Source: a bacterium
GTDB lineage: Bacteria; Pseudomonadota; Gammaproteobacteria; Burkholderiales; Burkholderiaceae_C
Direction of reading: 5' to 3'
NCBI GenBank assembly: GCA_030824555.1
Contig: JAVBXK010000060.1
Coordinates: 1 to 64,000, forward strand
DNA length: 64,000 bases
Below, in pieces: positions 44,041 through 52,849 of the stretch. Numbering within the stretch: the stretch's first letter is position 1; every line of letters starts with the position of its first letter. Both the position numbers and the translations under genes were made by a program. The notes under the pieces were generated by a model. The model was not told the DNA's origin, made no database searches, and saw only the letters and a program-made list of their open reading frames with translations.

Positions 44041-47000
44041 ATGTCGTTCGTTTCTCACCCGGCACCGCCGTATGCACCACCTGTCGGGACACAACTGTTG
44101 ACCCTGTTCGGCGTGCCGTGCCTGTGGCAAGTTGGGCCACCGACCGTGATCAGGTTCAAATACCGCAGAACCATTGCCGTGCTGGGCTACGTGTTGGCTC
44201 ATCCGGGTCGTGAGGTGCGGCGCCAGGCGCTGGCGGACCTGCTCTGGCCACAATTGACTGCCGACAAGGCCCGTGCCAATTTGCGCGTGGTGCTGGCCGA
44301 CTGGGCACAAGCGTGGCGGCTTGTCAGCAACACCCCTTTGCTGGCAGTGTCCAAGGACGCCCTGGTCTATCGGCCGTCACCGCACGTGACGACCGATCTG
44401 GAGTGGCTCAGCGGGCATGACAAGGTGCCACTTATTGGCTGCTGGGACAGCGAGGCCGTGCGTGAGCAGTGCTCCCGGACAGGTTGGCTGGATGGCGTGG
44501 ACGAAGGCCTTTCGGACAATTTCCTGGATTGGTTGCGTGCCCAGCGCCAGTCGTTGGCACCCTTGCTGCAGCGCGCATGCCAAGGTGCCGATGCCAGGTG
44601 GACTCAGGCACCGCCGTTGCCGTCAGCCGCACTGGCACAACAAAATGTGCTGAAAAAATATGAAGAAAAAGTGGATATATCGCTTTCATATAAAGCGACA
44701 GATGCTATAAAAAACATCGAAAATAACGTGGCACTCGATTCCGCTGCCGCCAGTCAGGAATTGGCTGTGCTGGCGCTGTTCAAGTTTGAAAGAGGGCTCG
44801 AAAGCACCGATTGGCTTGACTCAGGGGCGGATCGCGACTGGTTTCGCACCCTGGGGAGTCTCACCCAGCAACTGGCGCTGTTGGGGGGGCATCGGCTGAG
44901 TGGCGATGACAGTGCCTGTACCTTTGTGTTCGGGCTGACCAGTGAGCACACCGGTTGTCGGTGGCAGGCCTTGCAGGCCGCAGCCAGAACCTGGGCATTG
45001 TTGGGGGCCGATGCCCCGCTGCGCATGGGCGTCACCGCTGGGCGGATGCTGATACGACAGAGCCCCCAACTGGAAGTGCTGGGCTGGCGCCTGCGGTTGC
45101 TGGATCGGCTGACCCTCTACGCCGATTACGGCGAATTGGTTTGCTGCGATGCCTTTGGTGAATTGGCCGACCACACCGGTGCACGCACAGTGCCTGGCGT
45201 GGCCTTCAGAGGGTTTGATAGGCCTTTCGATTTACATGTTCAGCCACTGGCGTCGCTTGCCTGCAACCCCCTGCCGCATGGCGGCGGGGCCCTGGAAGGC
45301 CGTTTTGTAGGCAGGCAAGGTGCGCTGAACGTGGCCGAGCAAGCCCTGTCCCGCGCAGCCGCAGGCCACGCCACCTCGCTCACTGTTCAGGCCCCTCCCG
45401 GTTGGGGTAAAACCCGTCTCGCGTGGGAGGTTGCCCTGAATGCCCAGCGGCAAGGCAGCAAGGTCGTCTGGCTGTCGGGAAGGCCTGAAACGCGCTCCAT
45501 ACCCTGGTGCTGTCTGGCTGATGGTTTGGCCGCACTGTTCGTGGGTGAGGGCGGGCTGTCTGTCGCACTGACGGATTGGCAGCGGGCCAACGGCGGTGTA
45601 TTGACGCCACCGGGCTTGTCTGCTGTGCGCAGCCTGTTGCAAAACCGCAGCGTGGCGCACGCTGCCCGAGCCGATCTGATCATCGCGCTGGCCGCTTTGC
45701 TCCGCCCGCCGTTGCAGGCTGGGGCCACGGTCTGCGTCATTGACGACCTGCACTGGGTGGACGATGCCAGCATCGAGGCCATCAACAGGGTGGCAACTGC
45801 GGCCAACGGCCTGATGTGGCTGGTCACGGTGCGCAGCGAGGCCCCCTTGCCACGGGCCTTTCAGCAACAGCCCGGTGCCGACCATCAACACATCGATCTG
45901 ACACCGCTTGACGATGCCGCTGCCAGAGCGTTGGTGCGTGCCCTGCCTGGGGGCGCGCACCTCGACGATGCCAGCCTGCGAGGCCGCCTGGCCCAGGCAC
46001 AAGGCGTGCCGCTGTATTTGCTGGCCGATCTCGGTGCCGGTGTCGATGGCAACCCACATTTTGGCGAGTTCTGCAACGCCATGCTCAACCGCCTGCGCGG
46101 GCACCGACCGGTGCTGCAAACCGCCGCCACATTGGGGATGCGCTTTGCCACGGCAGATTTGCGCGAACTGTGTGACACCGTTGGCGAACCCAGCACGGTT
46201 GAACGAGCCCTTGAACAGGCCCTTGCGGCTGGTTTGCTGGTGGCACGCGGCCCGAGGCACGTGGCATTTTTTCATCCCAGGTTGCACGAATACCTGTTGT
46301 CCACGCTCACCGGCGTTGCTTTGCGGCATGCCAGCGCACGCTGCGCCACCCTTTTGGAGGCGCGCGGCGAGCATGTGGGTGCGGCCGAACTTTGGTTGCA
46401 GGCACAAGACCCCCCCGCTGCGCAGCGCTGCTGGCATGCCGCAGCCACCCAGGCAGCCCGAAACGATGACCTGGTTGCGGCCATCCATGCGTTCGAGCGT
46501 TTGGCCGCGTTGGGTTACCTGCCCGGTGCACCCGGTGTAGAGGCCCGCGCCATCCACGTGCGCTGTCTGTTGGCCCGCAATGGCTATGGCAGCCCCGAGG
46601 CTCACCAGATCACGCAAACCCTTGCCACTGTGCTGCCCGACCTGGCGGCGCACCCCGATCTGGCGTTTGACGTGCTGTCGCTGGGCTACCTCAACGCCAG
46701 CAGCGAAAGCCACGACGCCGCTTTGGCTGTGGGCCGACAAATGGTCGAGGCCGCTCACAGCCCTGCCGCCCACCACACAGCTTGTTGGGCCATGGCCAAC
46801 GCGCTGTTCTGGATCGGCGAGTTTGACGAAGCCCGCGTCTGGTTCGCACGCATGGCCGACAGCGGGGCTGCGCTGAGCCTGTCGCAACGCATGCGCTATT
46901 TCCCATCCGACCCCATGGTGTTGGGCCAATACCAGCTTGCATGGATGGAGTGGCTCTGCCGTCACGAGGCGGGGGGGCGGCAGGCGCAGCAACTGGCCGC

Positions 47001-47529
47001 CCACCATGCAAGCCAAACCACCACCCGGCAAGACCATGCCATTCACCATGTATTCGGTGCCTTGCTGAGCTGGCTGCAAGGCCAGTTCGGCACGGCGCAA
47101 GCCCAAGCCACCCAGGCATTGGACGTGGCAGATGCCGAGGGACTGGTCTTCTGGCAAGCCCAGGCCACACTGATGCTGGCATTGGCCGCAGCCGAGCAAG
47201 GCCAGCCGGTTGACTTTGCCGCGTTGGCCAAATGGGCAGACCACGTGCAAACGCACTACCCCTCGTCGGTGGTGGTGGCACTGTGGCTGGGCAGTGCTGC
47301 GCTGGTGGCCAGTGGGCAGCACGCCATGGCACTCAGTCTGATCGGCGGCACGCTGGAGATGGCGGGCGACACCGGGCACGGTACCTGTCGGGCTGACCTG
47401 CTTCGCCTCAAGGGTGTGGCACTGCAGGCGTTGGGCGAACCCGATGCCGCACACCTTGCACACCAACAAGCCTTGCTGTGTGCCCAACAGGCCGGCCTGG
47501 TCGGCTGGATGGACCGCTGGGCGGGGTGA
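44041..47529 (+). CDS. giant regulator 2: paralogue with the same domain order
   Basis: 1162 residues. Winged helix at about 18-105 (LGYVLAHPGREVRRQALADLLW, RANLRVVLADW); a linker whose residues 208-229 come from an AT-rich interspersed element; degenerate cyclase-like domain at 240-400 (GGHRLSGDDSACTFVFG, LRMGVTAGRML, VLGWRLRLLDRL) in which the first metal Asp is replaced (LALFKFERG); ATPase with Walker A APPGWGKTR (about 451) and Walker B VCVIDDLHWVDDAS; helical C-terminus. It follows giant regulator 1 by 22 bases, so the two are co-transcribed. It has no long G-run. Likely arose by duplication; both may act together. Confidence 0.8.
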   Translation: MSFVSHPAPPYAPPVGTQLLTLFGVPCLWQVGPPTVIRFKYRRTIAVLGYVLAHPGREVRRQALADLLWPQLTADKARANLRVVLADWAQAWRLVSNTPLLAVSKDALVYRPSPHVTTDLEWLSGHDKVPLIGCWDSEAVREQCSRTGWLDGVDEGLSDNFLDWLRAQRQSLAPLLQRACQGADARWTQAPPLPSAALAQQNVLKKYEEKVDISLSYKATDAIKNIENNVALDSAAASQELAVLALFKFERGLESTDWLDSGADRDWFRTLGSLTQQLALLGGHRLSGDDSACTFVFGLTSEHTGCRWQALQAAARTWALLGADAPLRMGVTAGRMLIRQSPQLEVLGWRLRLLDRLTLYADYGELVCCDAFGELADHTGARTVPGVAFRGFDRPFDLHVQPLASLACNPLPHGGGALEGRFVGRQGALNVAEQALSRAAAGHATSLTVQAPPGWGKTRLAWEVALNAQRQGSKVVWLSGRPETRSIPWCCLADGLAALFVGEGGLSVALTDWQRANGGVLTPPGLSAVRSLLQNRSVAHAARADLIIALAALLRPPLQAGATVCVIDDLHWVDDASIEAINRVATAANGLMWLVTVRSEAPLPRAFQQQPGADHQHIDLTPLDDAAARALVRALPGGAHLDDASLRGRLAQAQGVPLYLLADLGAGVDGNPHFGEFCNAMLNRLRGHRPVLQTAATLGMRFATADLRELCDTVGEPSTVERALEQALAAGLLVARGPRHVAFFHPRLHEYLLSTLTGVALRHASARCATLLEARGEHVGAAELWLQAQDPPAAQRCWHAAATQAARNDDLVAAIHAFERLAALGYLPGAPGVEARAIHVRCLLARNGYGSPEAHQITQTLATVLPDLAAHPDLAFDVLSLGYLNASSESHDAALAVGRQMVEAAHSPAAHHTACWAMANALFWIGEFDEARVWFARMADSGAALSLSQRMRYFPSDPMVLGQYQLAWMEWLCRHEAGGRQAQQLAAHHASQTTTRQDHAIHHVFGALLSWLQGQFGTAQAQATQALDVADAEGLVFWQAQATLMLALAAAEQGQPVDFAALAKWADHVQTHYPSSVVVALWLGSAALVASGQHAMALSLIGGTLEMAGDTGHGTCRADLLRLKGVALQALGEPDAAHLAHQQALLCAQQAGLVGWMDRWAG
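44661..44727 (+). repeat. interspersed AT-rich element, copy 7 (inside giant regulator 2)
   Basis: AGAAAAAGTGGATATAT, perfect stem CGCTTT-CATAT-AAAGCG (44681-44697), then ACAGATGCTATAAAAAACATCGAAA. Aligns with copy 2, which also has AAAAAGTAGCTGATATCGCTTT. Read in frame as the EEKVDISLSYKATDAIKNIE segment, a sharp AT-rich island. Confidence 0.75.
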
Positions 47530-47773
47530 GCGCCTGGCAAATGGCTGTGCGTTCGCCGCCAGATGCTTCGACCTGTTGTTTTAAGGCGACGCCGCCAGGC
47601 AATTGAGTTCGTTTTAGGCAGCTTTGACAGCCTTGAAAGCGGTCTGCCATACAGACAAAGGCGATTGCGTGGCCCGTTTCACGCACTTGCTAACGCTTGT
47701 CTAACGGTGACTGCCTACATTCCCCCTCACGCCACCAGATGGGTGGTGCTCCATCCATTGCTTGAGGGGAATC
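47530..47773. promoter_or_regulatory. leader and promoter region of the pilus operon
   Basis: 244 bases without a gene between giant regulator 2 and the first pilin. It must hold the operon promoter or be read through from the regulators. A GCCTGGC (47533) / GCCAGGC (about 47593) pair could form a loose stem. I see no certain promoter; a GG-N10-GC match at 47671-47684 is weak. Confidence 0.45.
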
Positions 47774-48634
47774 ATGGTTCACACAATTGCACAGGTACCG
47801 CGCTGGCGCGGCAAGCGGCTGACTGCCGCCCCCAAAGGGCAGGGCGGCTTTACGTTGGTTGAGTTGGCCATTGTGCTGGCCGTCATCGGTCTCATCATCG
47901 GTGCGGTGGCCATCGGCAAAGACGTTCAGCGCAACGCCGAATACACCAAGATCAAGAACAAGTTCGTTGATCAATGGGAGCAGGCCTACAACCAGTACTA
48001 CCAAAGAGCGGGTGTGGTGGTCGCTGACAGTCAGACAGCGCCCAGGTTCATGGTCAACGGGGCTGGCTACGCGGCGGCAGCTGGTCTGCCCACTTCCGGC
48101 GGGGATATGGCGACTGCAATCGCTTCGGGGAGTGAGCCTGTGCCCGTGTGTGCACGGCTGCCAGAAGCGGGCACCGTGCGTTCGGCCGCAACAACGCTTG
48201 TGACACTGCGCAACCTCATGACGGCCATTGGTGTCCGCTTGCCCCCAGGCCGTGCAGAGGGACAAGAGGATTTGTATGTGTACACAGATACCAACGGCAG
48301 CCCGCAGGAAATACAAGTGTGTTTTCAGTGGAATCGGCCCACCGAGCCTGAGGGGGCTGGCAACGTGATGGTGATCGCCGGCTTGACGCCTGACTTGGCA
48401 CGCATGCTGGATCAGATGATCGATGGCAAACCCGATGCGCGCGAAGGGCGCTTCCGCTTGCGGGGAATCACTCAGTTAACCGACGGCACTCAGTCGAACG
48501 TTCCAGGGGTTGAATGGTCGGCAAACAACACATATGGCCGTGGTGCGACGGGTATGACCGATGTCGGCGCAGGCAATACGCGGGACGAGGAGCAGGTGGT
48601 CACCCTGACGGCCATTTACAAGATGAACCAGTAA
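47774..48634 (+). CDS. type IV (Msh-type) major pilin, paralogue 1
   Basis: 286-residue prepilin. Basic leader ending in QGG, then the type IV pilin start F-T-L-V-E-L with Glu5 and a hydrophobic helix (AIVLAVIGLIIGAVAIGK), so it would be cut by a prepilin peptidase after Gly and N-methylated. The head domain is larger than in classical MshA (about 170 residues). Conserved blocks shared by all three paralogues: QAYNQYYQR, RLPPGRAEG, QVCFQWNRP, LTPDLAR, DQMIDGKPDAREGRF. Two Cys (in PVCARL and QVCFQW) probably form a disulfide. GAGGGGA precedes the ATG. First gene of the operon. Confidence 0.88.
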   Translation: MVHTIAQVPRWRGKRLTAAPKGQGGFTLVELAIVLAVIGLIIGAVAIGKDVQRNAEYTKIKNKFVDQWEQAYNQYYQRAGVVVADSQTAPRFMVNGAGYAAAAGLPTSGGDMATAIASGSEPVPVCARLPEAGTVRSAATTLVTLRNLMTAIGVRLPPGRAEGQEDLYVYTDTNGSPQEIQVCFQWNRPTEPEGAGNVMVIAGLTPDLARMLDQMIDGKPDAREGRFRLRGITQLTDGTQSNVPGVEWSANNTYGRGATGMTDVGAGNTRDEEQVVTLTAIYKMNQ

Positions 48635-48657
48635 TGCGGTCAAAGGGATTCAACATC

Positions 48658-49509
48658 ATGAAACACACACATTCACCCTCTCGGCGCGGCGGCTTCCAGC
48701 AGGGCTTCACGCTGGTGGAGCTGGCCATTGTGCTGGCTGTCATCGGCCTGATCATCGGTGCCGTGGCCATCGGCAAAGATGTGCAGCGCAATGCCGAATA
48801 CACCAAGATCAAAAACAAATTCATCGACCAGTGGGAGCAGGCCTACAACCAGTACTACCAGCGCACGGGTGTGGTACTGCGTGACAACCAGACGTCTCCG
48901 CAAAACATGGTCAATGGGGCCGATTTTTTGACCGCAGCGGCTGGCAACCGTTCCGGGCAAAACATGACAGGCGTTACCCCACCGGGGGCGGTCTGCGACA
49001 AGGCATTGGGTATTGGCATGACCGCAAGGACGGGGGATAAAACAGATTTGCGTGCCTTGATGAGCCGTGTCGGTATCCGCATGCCCCCAGGCCGAGCCGA
49101 AGGTTTTGAAGACCGTTACGTGTATCTGGACAGCAACGGCAACCCGCAAGAGGTTCAGGTGTGCTTCCAGTGGAACCGGCCTTTGAGCAATGCATCGGCC
49201 GTGAATGCGGTGGGCGAGGGCATGGGCAATGTGATGGTCATCACCGGCTTGACGCCCGACTTGGCTCGATCGCTTGACCAGATGATCGACGGCAAACCCG
49301 ATGCGCGCGAAGGCCGGTTTCGCCAACAAGGCATTACCAACGATGTCAATTCAGCTGGGACAGGGACGACTGCAGTCAACGGTCCGGGTTCGGAATGGCA
49401 TGCCAACAACCGTCAAGAACAAGGTTCGGCAGCCGCTGGTGGTGGCGGACGCACGCTGGATGAAGACCAGGTCGCTACCGTGGTGGCCATTTACAAAATG
49501 AACCAGTGA
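48658..49509 (+). CDS. type IV (Msh-type) major pilin, paralogue 2
   Basis: 283 residues from the ATG at 48658 (AAGGGA nine bases upstream; an ATG at 48634 overlapping the previous stop adds eight residues). The leader ends in FQQG before FTLVELAIVLAVIGLIIG. The first 60 or so mature residues are almost the same as in paralogue 1 at protein level although many codons differ, while the head varies (AADFLTAAAGNRSGQNMTG region). Cys pair in AVCDKA and QVCFQWN. Both end in the same IYKMNQ. Close spacing to its neighbours implies co-expression. Confidence 0.88.
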   Translation: MKHTHSPSRRGGFQQGFTLVELAIVLAVIGLIIGAVAIGKDVQRNAEYTKIKNKFIDQWEQAYNQYYQRTGVVLRDNQTSPQNMVNGADFLTAAAGNRSGQNMTGVTPPGAVCDKALGIGMTARTGDKTDLRALMSRVGIRMPPGRAEGFEDRYVYLDSNGNPQEVQVCFQWNRPLSNASAVNAVGEGMGNVMVITGLTPDLARSLDQMIDGKPDAREGRFRQQGITNDVNSAGTGTTAVNGPGSEWHANNRQEQGSAAAGGGGRTLDEDQVATVVAIYKMNQ

Positions 49510-49547
49510 TGCGCGGCAGCCCGTTCACCCGACCAGGAGAAATTCGC

Positions 49548-50468
49548 ATGACAACACGCCAACGTTTCAGCCGACTGGGCCGTACGGTCCAGCAGGGCTT
49601 TACCCTCATCGAGCTGGCCATTGTGCTGGCCGTCATCGGCCTCATCATCGGCGCGGTGGCCATTGCCAAAGACGTGCAGCGCAATGCCGAGTACCAGAAG
49701 GTGGTGAACAAGTTTGCCTACCAGTGGAAGATGGCCTACGACCAGTATTACCAGCGCACGGGTGTGGTGCTGGGTGACTGTCAGCAGGCCCCTACCTACA
49801 TGGTGGACGGCTCGGCCACGCAAATCGGTACCTCTCCAGCGTGCACCCGGGCGGGCGGACAGGCTGTTGCCGGCATCCCCGAAAACTTTACCGGCAAAGG
49901 CTCCAAAATTTGCCACGGTCAGGGTTACGCAACTGCAGAAGTGGGTGCTGGTGACGTGGCGCTCAGCGCCACCAATGACCTGCGTGACCTGATGTCACGT
50001 GCCGGTGTGCGCATGCCGCCTGGCCGCGGCGAAGCGCATGAAGACCGTTTTTTGTACATCGACTCCAATGGCAACGCGGCTGAATTGCAGGTGTGCTTCC
50101 AGTGGAACCCTGCAGGCACCGCCAGCGGTGCGGGCAACGTGATGGTCGTCCGTGGCCTCACGCCCGACTTGGCCCGTTTCATGGACCAGGTGATCGATGG
50201 CAAGCCCGATTCACGCGAAGGGCGCTTTCGCATTCAGGGCCGACCCGCGCACGCCAACACCACCGATGCCAACGCACCCGGTACCCAGTGGGAGGCCAAC
50301 AACACGCAGGGCCGAAACGTTGGCACTTCAAACATGGCGGGCAGCATGAACAGCCTGCCGGGCACCATCAGCAACACCAGTGGCAGTGCCGACGGCCAGG
50401 CTGCTGGCCGCACGCTGGACGAAGACCGTGTGATTTTGCTGACTGCCCACTGGGTCATGGAGCAATGA
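49548..50468 (+). CDS. type IV (Msh-type) major pilin, paralogue 3
   Basis: 306 residues from the ATG at 49548, which has AGGAGA upstream. Leader ends in VQQG; mature start FTLIELAIVLAVIGLIIGAVAIAKDVQ. It differs more from the other two (HFVYQWKMAYDQYYQ-type helix, extra Cys in SPACTR and SKICHG, C-terminus HWVMEQ), but keeps RMPPGRGEA, QVCFQWN and DGKPDSREGRF. The glycine- and serine-rich stretch near residue 270 is specific to it. Its stop overlaps the next start by four bases. The three could be alternative or mixed pilus subunits. Confidence 0.87.
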   Translation: MTTRQRFSRLGRTVQQGFTLIELAIVLAVIGLIIGAVAIAKDVQRNAEYQKVVNKFAYQWKMAYDQYYQRTGVVLGDCQQAPTYMVDGSATQIGTSPACTRAGGQAVAGIPENFTGKGSKICHGQGYATAEVGAGDVALSATNDLRDLMSRAGVRMPPGRGEAHEDRFLYIDSNGNAAELQVCFQWNPAGTASGAGNVMVVRGLTPDLARFMDQVIDGKPDSREGRFRIQGRPAHANTTDANAPGTQWEANNTQGRNVGTSNMAGSMNSLPGTISNTSGSADGQAAGRTLDEDRVILLTAHWVMEQ

Positions 50469-50965
50469 GCGTGAACAGCGTCCGCGTCATCAAGTTGGTT
50501 GCTTTGGCGGGTGCCACCGTGCTGGTGGGCGCGGGGGCCTACATGGCACAGGCTGGGTTGACCACGCTGGCCTTGGAGCGCCAGCAGGCGGCGCAGGTGC
50601 AAGCGAGGCTTGAGGCAGCGCGACGCTTGTTGCCCGAGGTGGACAAGCGTGAGGCGTTGTCCCGTTCGGTCAAAGAGGTGACCGCCAAGGTCAACGAAAC
50701 CGGTTTCGACCCCGCGCAGTGGGGCGAGCGGCGCATTCGCCGCGCACTGGGTGCGGTATCCAGGGTCGACGCCGCGCAGTTTTTGTCCGAATTGCGGGCG
50801 GGTGGGCGCGGTGCGTTGTTTGTGGCCGAATCGTTCGAGTTGGCTGCGGTATCCAAAGATGCGGGCCTGTTTAACTCGCCTGATGCGGGCGACCAGGGGC
50901 TGAGCCTGGGGGTCACAGGCACTTTGCATTTCAAAACGGCCGCCGTTGCGGTGGATCGCCCATGA
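50465..50965 (+). CDS. pilus assembly protein, PilO/MshJ-like
   Basis: 166-residue bitopic inner-membrane protein: helix at about residues 11-31, then an Ala/Gln-rich coiled coil (ERQQAAQVQARLEAARRLL) and a small C-terminal domain. Size, topology and place directly before the MshI-like gene fit the PilO/GspM-like subunit of the alignment complex linking the platform to the secretin. Identification rests on context more than on sequence. Confidence 0.68.
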   Translation: MSVNSVRVIKLVALAGATVLVGAGAYMAQAGLTTLALERQQAAQVQARLEAARRLLPEVDKREALSRSVKEVTAKVNETGFDPAQWGERRIRRALGAVSRVDAAQFLSELRAGGRGALFVAESFELAAVSKDAGLFNSPDAGDQGLSLGVTGTLHFKTAAVAVDRP

Positions 50966-52254
50966 ATGTCAACCACGTGTATCGCATCGGCCCTCAAGGG
51001 TGGCAGTTCATTCAGGGCAATGAGTGGGTGGATGCGCCCCCTTGGCCCAGGCTGAGTCACCCGGCGCTGGTGGTACTGGACACCGATGACGTGCCCAGTG
51101 ACGTGTGGCGCTTCGAGGGCAAGCCCGAGTTTGCATCCGCGCTCATTGAAAAGCGTGTGCGCACCGAGGGGTTGGTGGAAGGGGCTGCCCACATCGTTGT
51201 ACACCGGCTGATCAAGTCGCCCAGCGGTTTTCAGGTGTTTTTCTCGGCTGTGGCCATCGAAACCTGGCAGCGCCTGAGTGGCTGGGCCAGTCAGCAGGCT
51301 GATCATTGCGTTGTCATGACTTCGGCCGGGTTGCTGTGCAGCGGTATCAAGGCTGGTCAGGGGCGGGTGCTGGTGTCTGAGCGTCATTTGTCTTTGTTTG
51401 TGCACACCGAGGCATCCATGGCATTTTTCAGTGCGCATGCACTGGGCCAGGGTGGCGGTGCAGTGCTGGGCGCGGCTCAGTTGCTGGGTTCCAACGCACG
51501 GGGTGTGCTGTCACTGGGCAACAAGCTGCGTCTCGAATTGGGCGGTTTGTGGGGCTTGCAGTCAGAGACCGATTGGGTTGACGTGGCCGATGCGTTTGCC
51601 CAGGCCAGTGACACGACGCCTGTGCTGATGCCTGCTGCCGCCTACACCGGTGGTGGTGGCCTGGTGCACAGCGTGCTGCCCGCACTGGCGGCCAGTGCTG
51701 CGCAGACGCAGGCGCTCAACCCTGGGGTGGATCGGTTGGCTTGGCGTGCAGAGTCGTGGGTGGGCCGGTTCACTGCTGTCACGGCTGTGGTGGCCATCGG
51801 TTTGGTGGGGTTGGGTATTTTTTCGGGCCAGCAGGCGCAGCAGCAACGGCAATCGGCAGCGGCTTCGCTGAAGGCGCTCCAGCAGCTGGAAGCACGCATT
51901 CAGGCGGTGAACACCATCGAAGCGTCTGAGCGGTTGGTGCCTGTGGCCGAATTTGCACAGCGACTGGACAGCGGTGCCCGGTACGACCCGATTGAGTTGC
52001 TCAACACCTTGAAAGCCCATGCGGGTGCCGACATCCGCATTCAACGCGTCAGGCTTGAGAGCAATCAGCAGGGCAAAACAAAGATCTACCGTGTGGATGG
52101 TGTGGCGGCGCTGGATGCATCGGGCGCCGTGGTCCGTTTTGTCAATGCGTTGCAAACGGCGGGCTGGTCTTTGAAAGCGGTTGATCCGACTGACAGCGCC
52201 CCAGGCGCGTTCTCTTACGAACTGGTTGCTTCGGTGGCCCCTGCCAAATCCTGA
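50962..52254 (+). CDS. pilus assembly protein, PilM/PilN-like fusion (MshI-like)
   Basis: 430 residues. The N-terminal 260 residues are soluble and would be cytoplasmic, without clear motifs, in the place of a PilM/GspL actin-like domain. A membrane helix (FTAVTAVVAIGLVGLGIF, about residues 270-287) is followed by a Gln-rich coiled coil and a small periplasmic domain (IRIQRVRLESNQQGKTKIYRV), like PilN. The arrangement fits MshI. The ATG overlaps the previous stop (ATGA). Confidence 0.68.
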   Translation: MNVNHVYRIGPQGWQFIQGNEWVDAPPWPRLSHPALVVLDTDDVPSDVWRFEGKPEFASALIEKRVRTEGLVEGAAHIVVHRLIKSPSGFQVFFSAVAIETWQRLSGWASQQADHCVVMTSAGLLCSGIKAGQGRVLVSERHLSLFVHTEASMAFFSAHALGQGGGAVLGAAQLLGSNARGVLSLGNKLRLELGGLWGLQSETDWVDVADAFAQASDTTPVLMPAAAYTGGGGLVHSVLPALAASAAQTQALNPGVDRLAWRAESWVGRFTAVTAVVAIGLVGLGIFSGQQAQQQRQSAAASLKALQQLEARIQAVNTIEASERLVPVAEFAQRLDSGARYDPIELLNTLKAHAGADIRIQRVRLESNQQGKTKIYRVDGVAALDASGAVVRFVNALQTAGWSLKAVDPTDSAPGAFSYELVASVAPAKS

Positions 52255-52258
52255 TGCC

Positions 52259-52849
52259 ATGAAATACGCTGCCCTCATATTGAATGCCTTGGCGTTGCTG
52301 TTGCTGGGTTGGGTCCTGTACGGTGTGCTGCAACTCACGGGGGTGCGCGCTCCTTCGGTGCGCCCGGTCACGATGGAGCTGACGCCTCTGCCCCCGGCAA
52401 CCCTGGCTGAACAGGGCAAAGTGGCCGAGGCGCTGGAGTCCATGCGACGGATGGCCCCTGGCAACGAGGTGGTCAAAACTGCGTCGGCAAGTGGTTTGTT
52501 GTCTGTCCCGGCACCTGGCACGCCGCAAGTTGGCAGCCTGCAAATGCCTCAGCGGTCCATGTCCTTGCATCTTGAAAACGTGCTGACGAGCAAGCAGACG
52601 GTGGTGATCGACAACCGCCTGGTGCAGCGTGGGGACCGTCTGGTTGACGGTGGCCGTGTGCTGCGCGTAAGCCCTAACGAGGCGACGGTGTCTGAAAAAG
52701 AGGGCAAACAGACATTGAAGCTGCCCTTGGACGACATGCGGGTGGGTACCCTGCGTTGGGCCGATGGTTCGCCGGCCAGCATCAACACCAAAGAGTTCAA
52801 GCCAGGTTTGCCGGGTTCTTTGCCCGCGCCGGTGCGGAGCCTGCCATGA
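52259..52849 (+). CDS. pilus assembly protein, PilP/GspC-like (MshK-like)
   Basis: 196 residues: N-terminal helix (AALILNALALLLLGWVLYGVL, about residues 4-24), a Pro-rich linker, and a C-terminal beta domain (MSLHLENVLTSKQTVVIDNRLVQRGDRL ... VSPNEATVSEKEGKQTLKL) like the homology region of GspC/PilP that docks on the secretin. The place after the MshI-like gene and before the secretin fits MshK. Confidence 0.7.
   Translation: MKYAALILNALALLLLGWVLYGVLQLTGVRAPSVRPVTMELTPLPPATLAEQGKVAEALESMRRMAPGNEVVKTASASGLLSVPAPGTPQVGSLQMPQRSMSLHLENVLTSKQTVVIDNRLVQRGDRLVDGGRVLRVSPNEATVSEKEGKQTLKLPLDDMRVGTLRWADGSPASINTKEFKPGLPGSLPAPVRSLP

Noticed and set aside
45232-47487. Open frame of 751 codons antisense to giant regulator 2
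   Set aside because: Composition is that of a shadow frame and giant regulator 2 has clear domains.
47671-47684. GG-N10-GC spacing upstream of the pilin operon as a sigma-54 promoter
   Set aside because: The -12 element reads ACGCA rather than TTGCA and the -24 element is TGGCCC, so the match is too weak despite rpoN being nearby.
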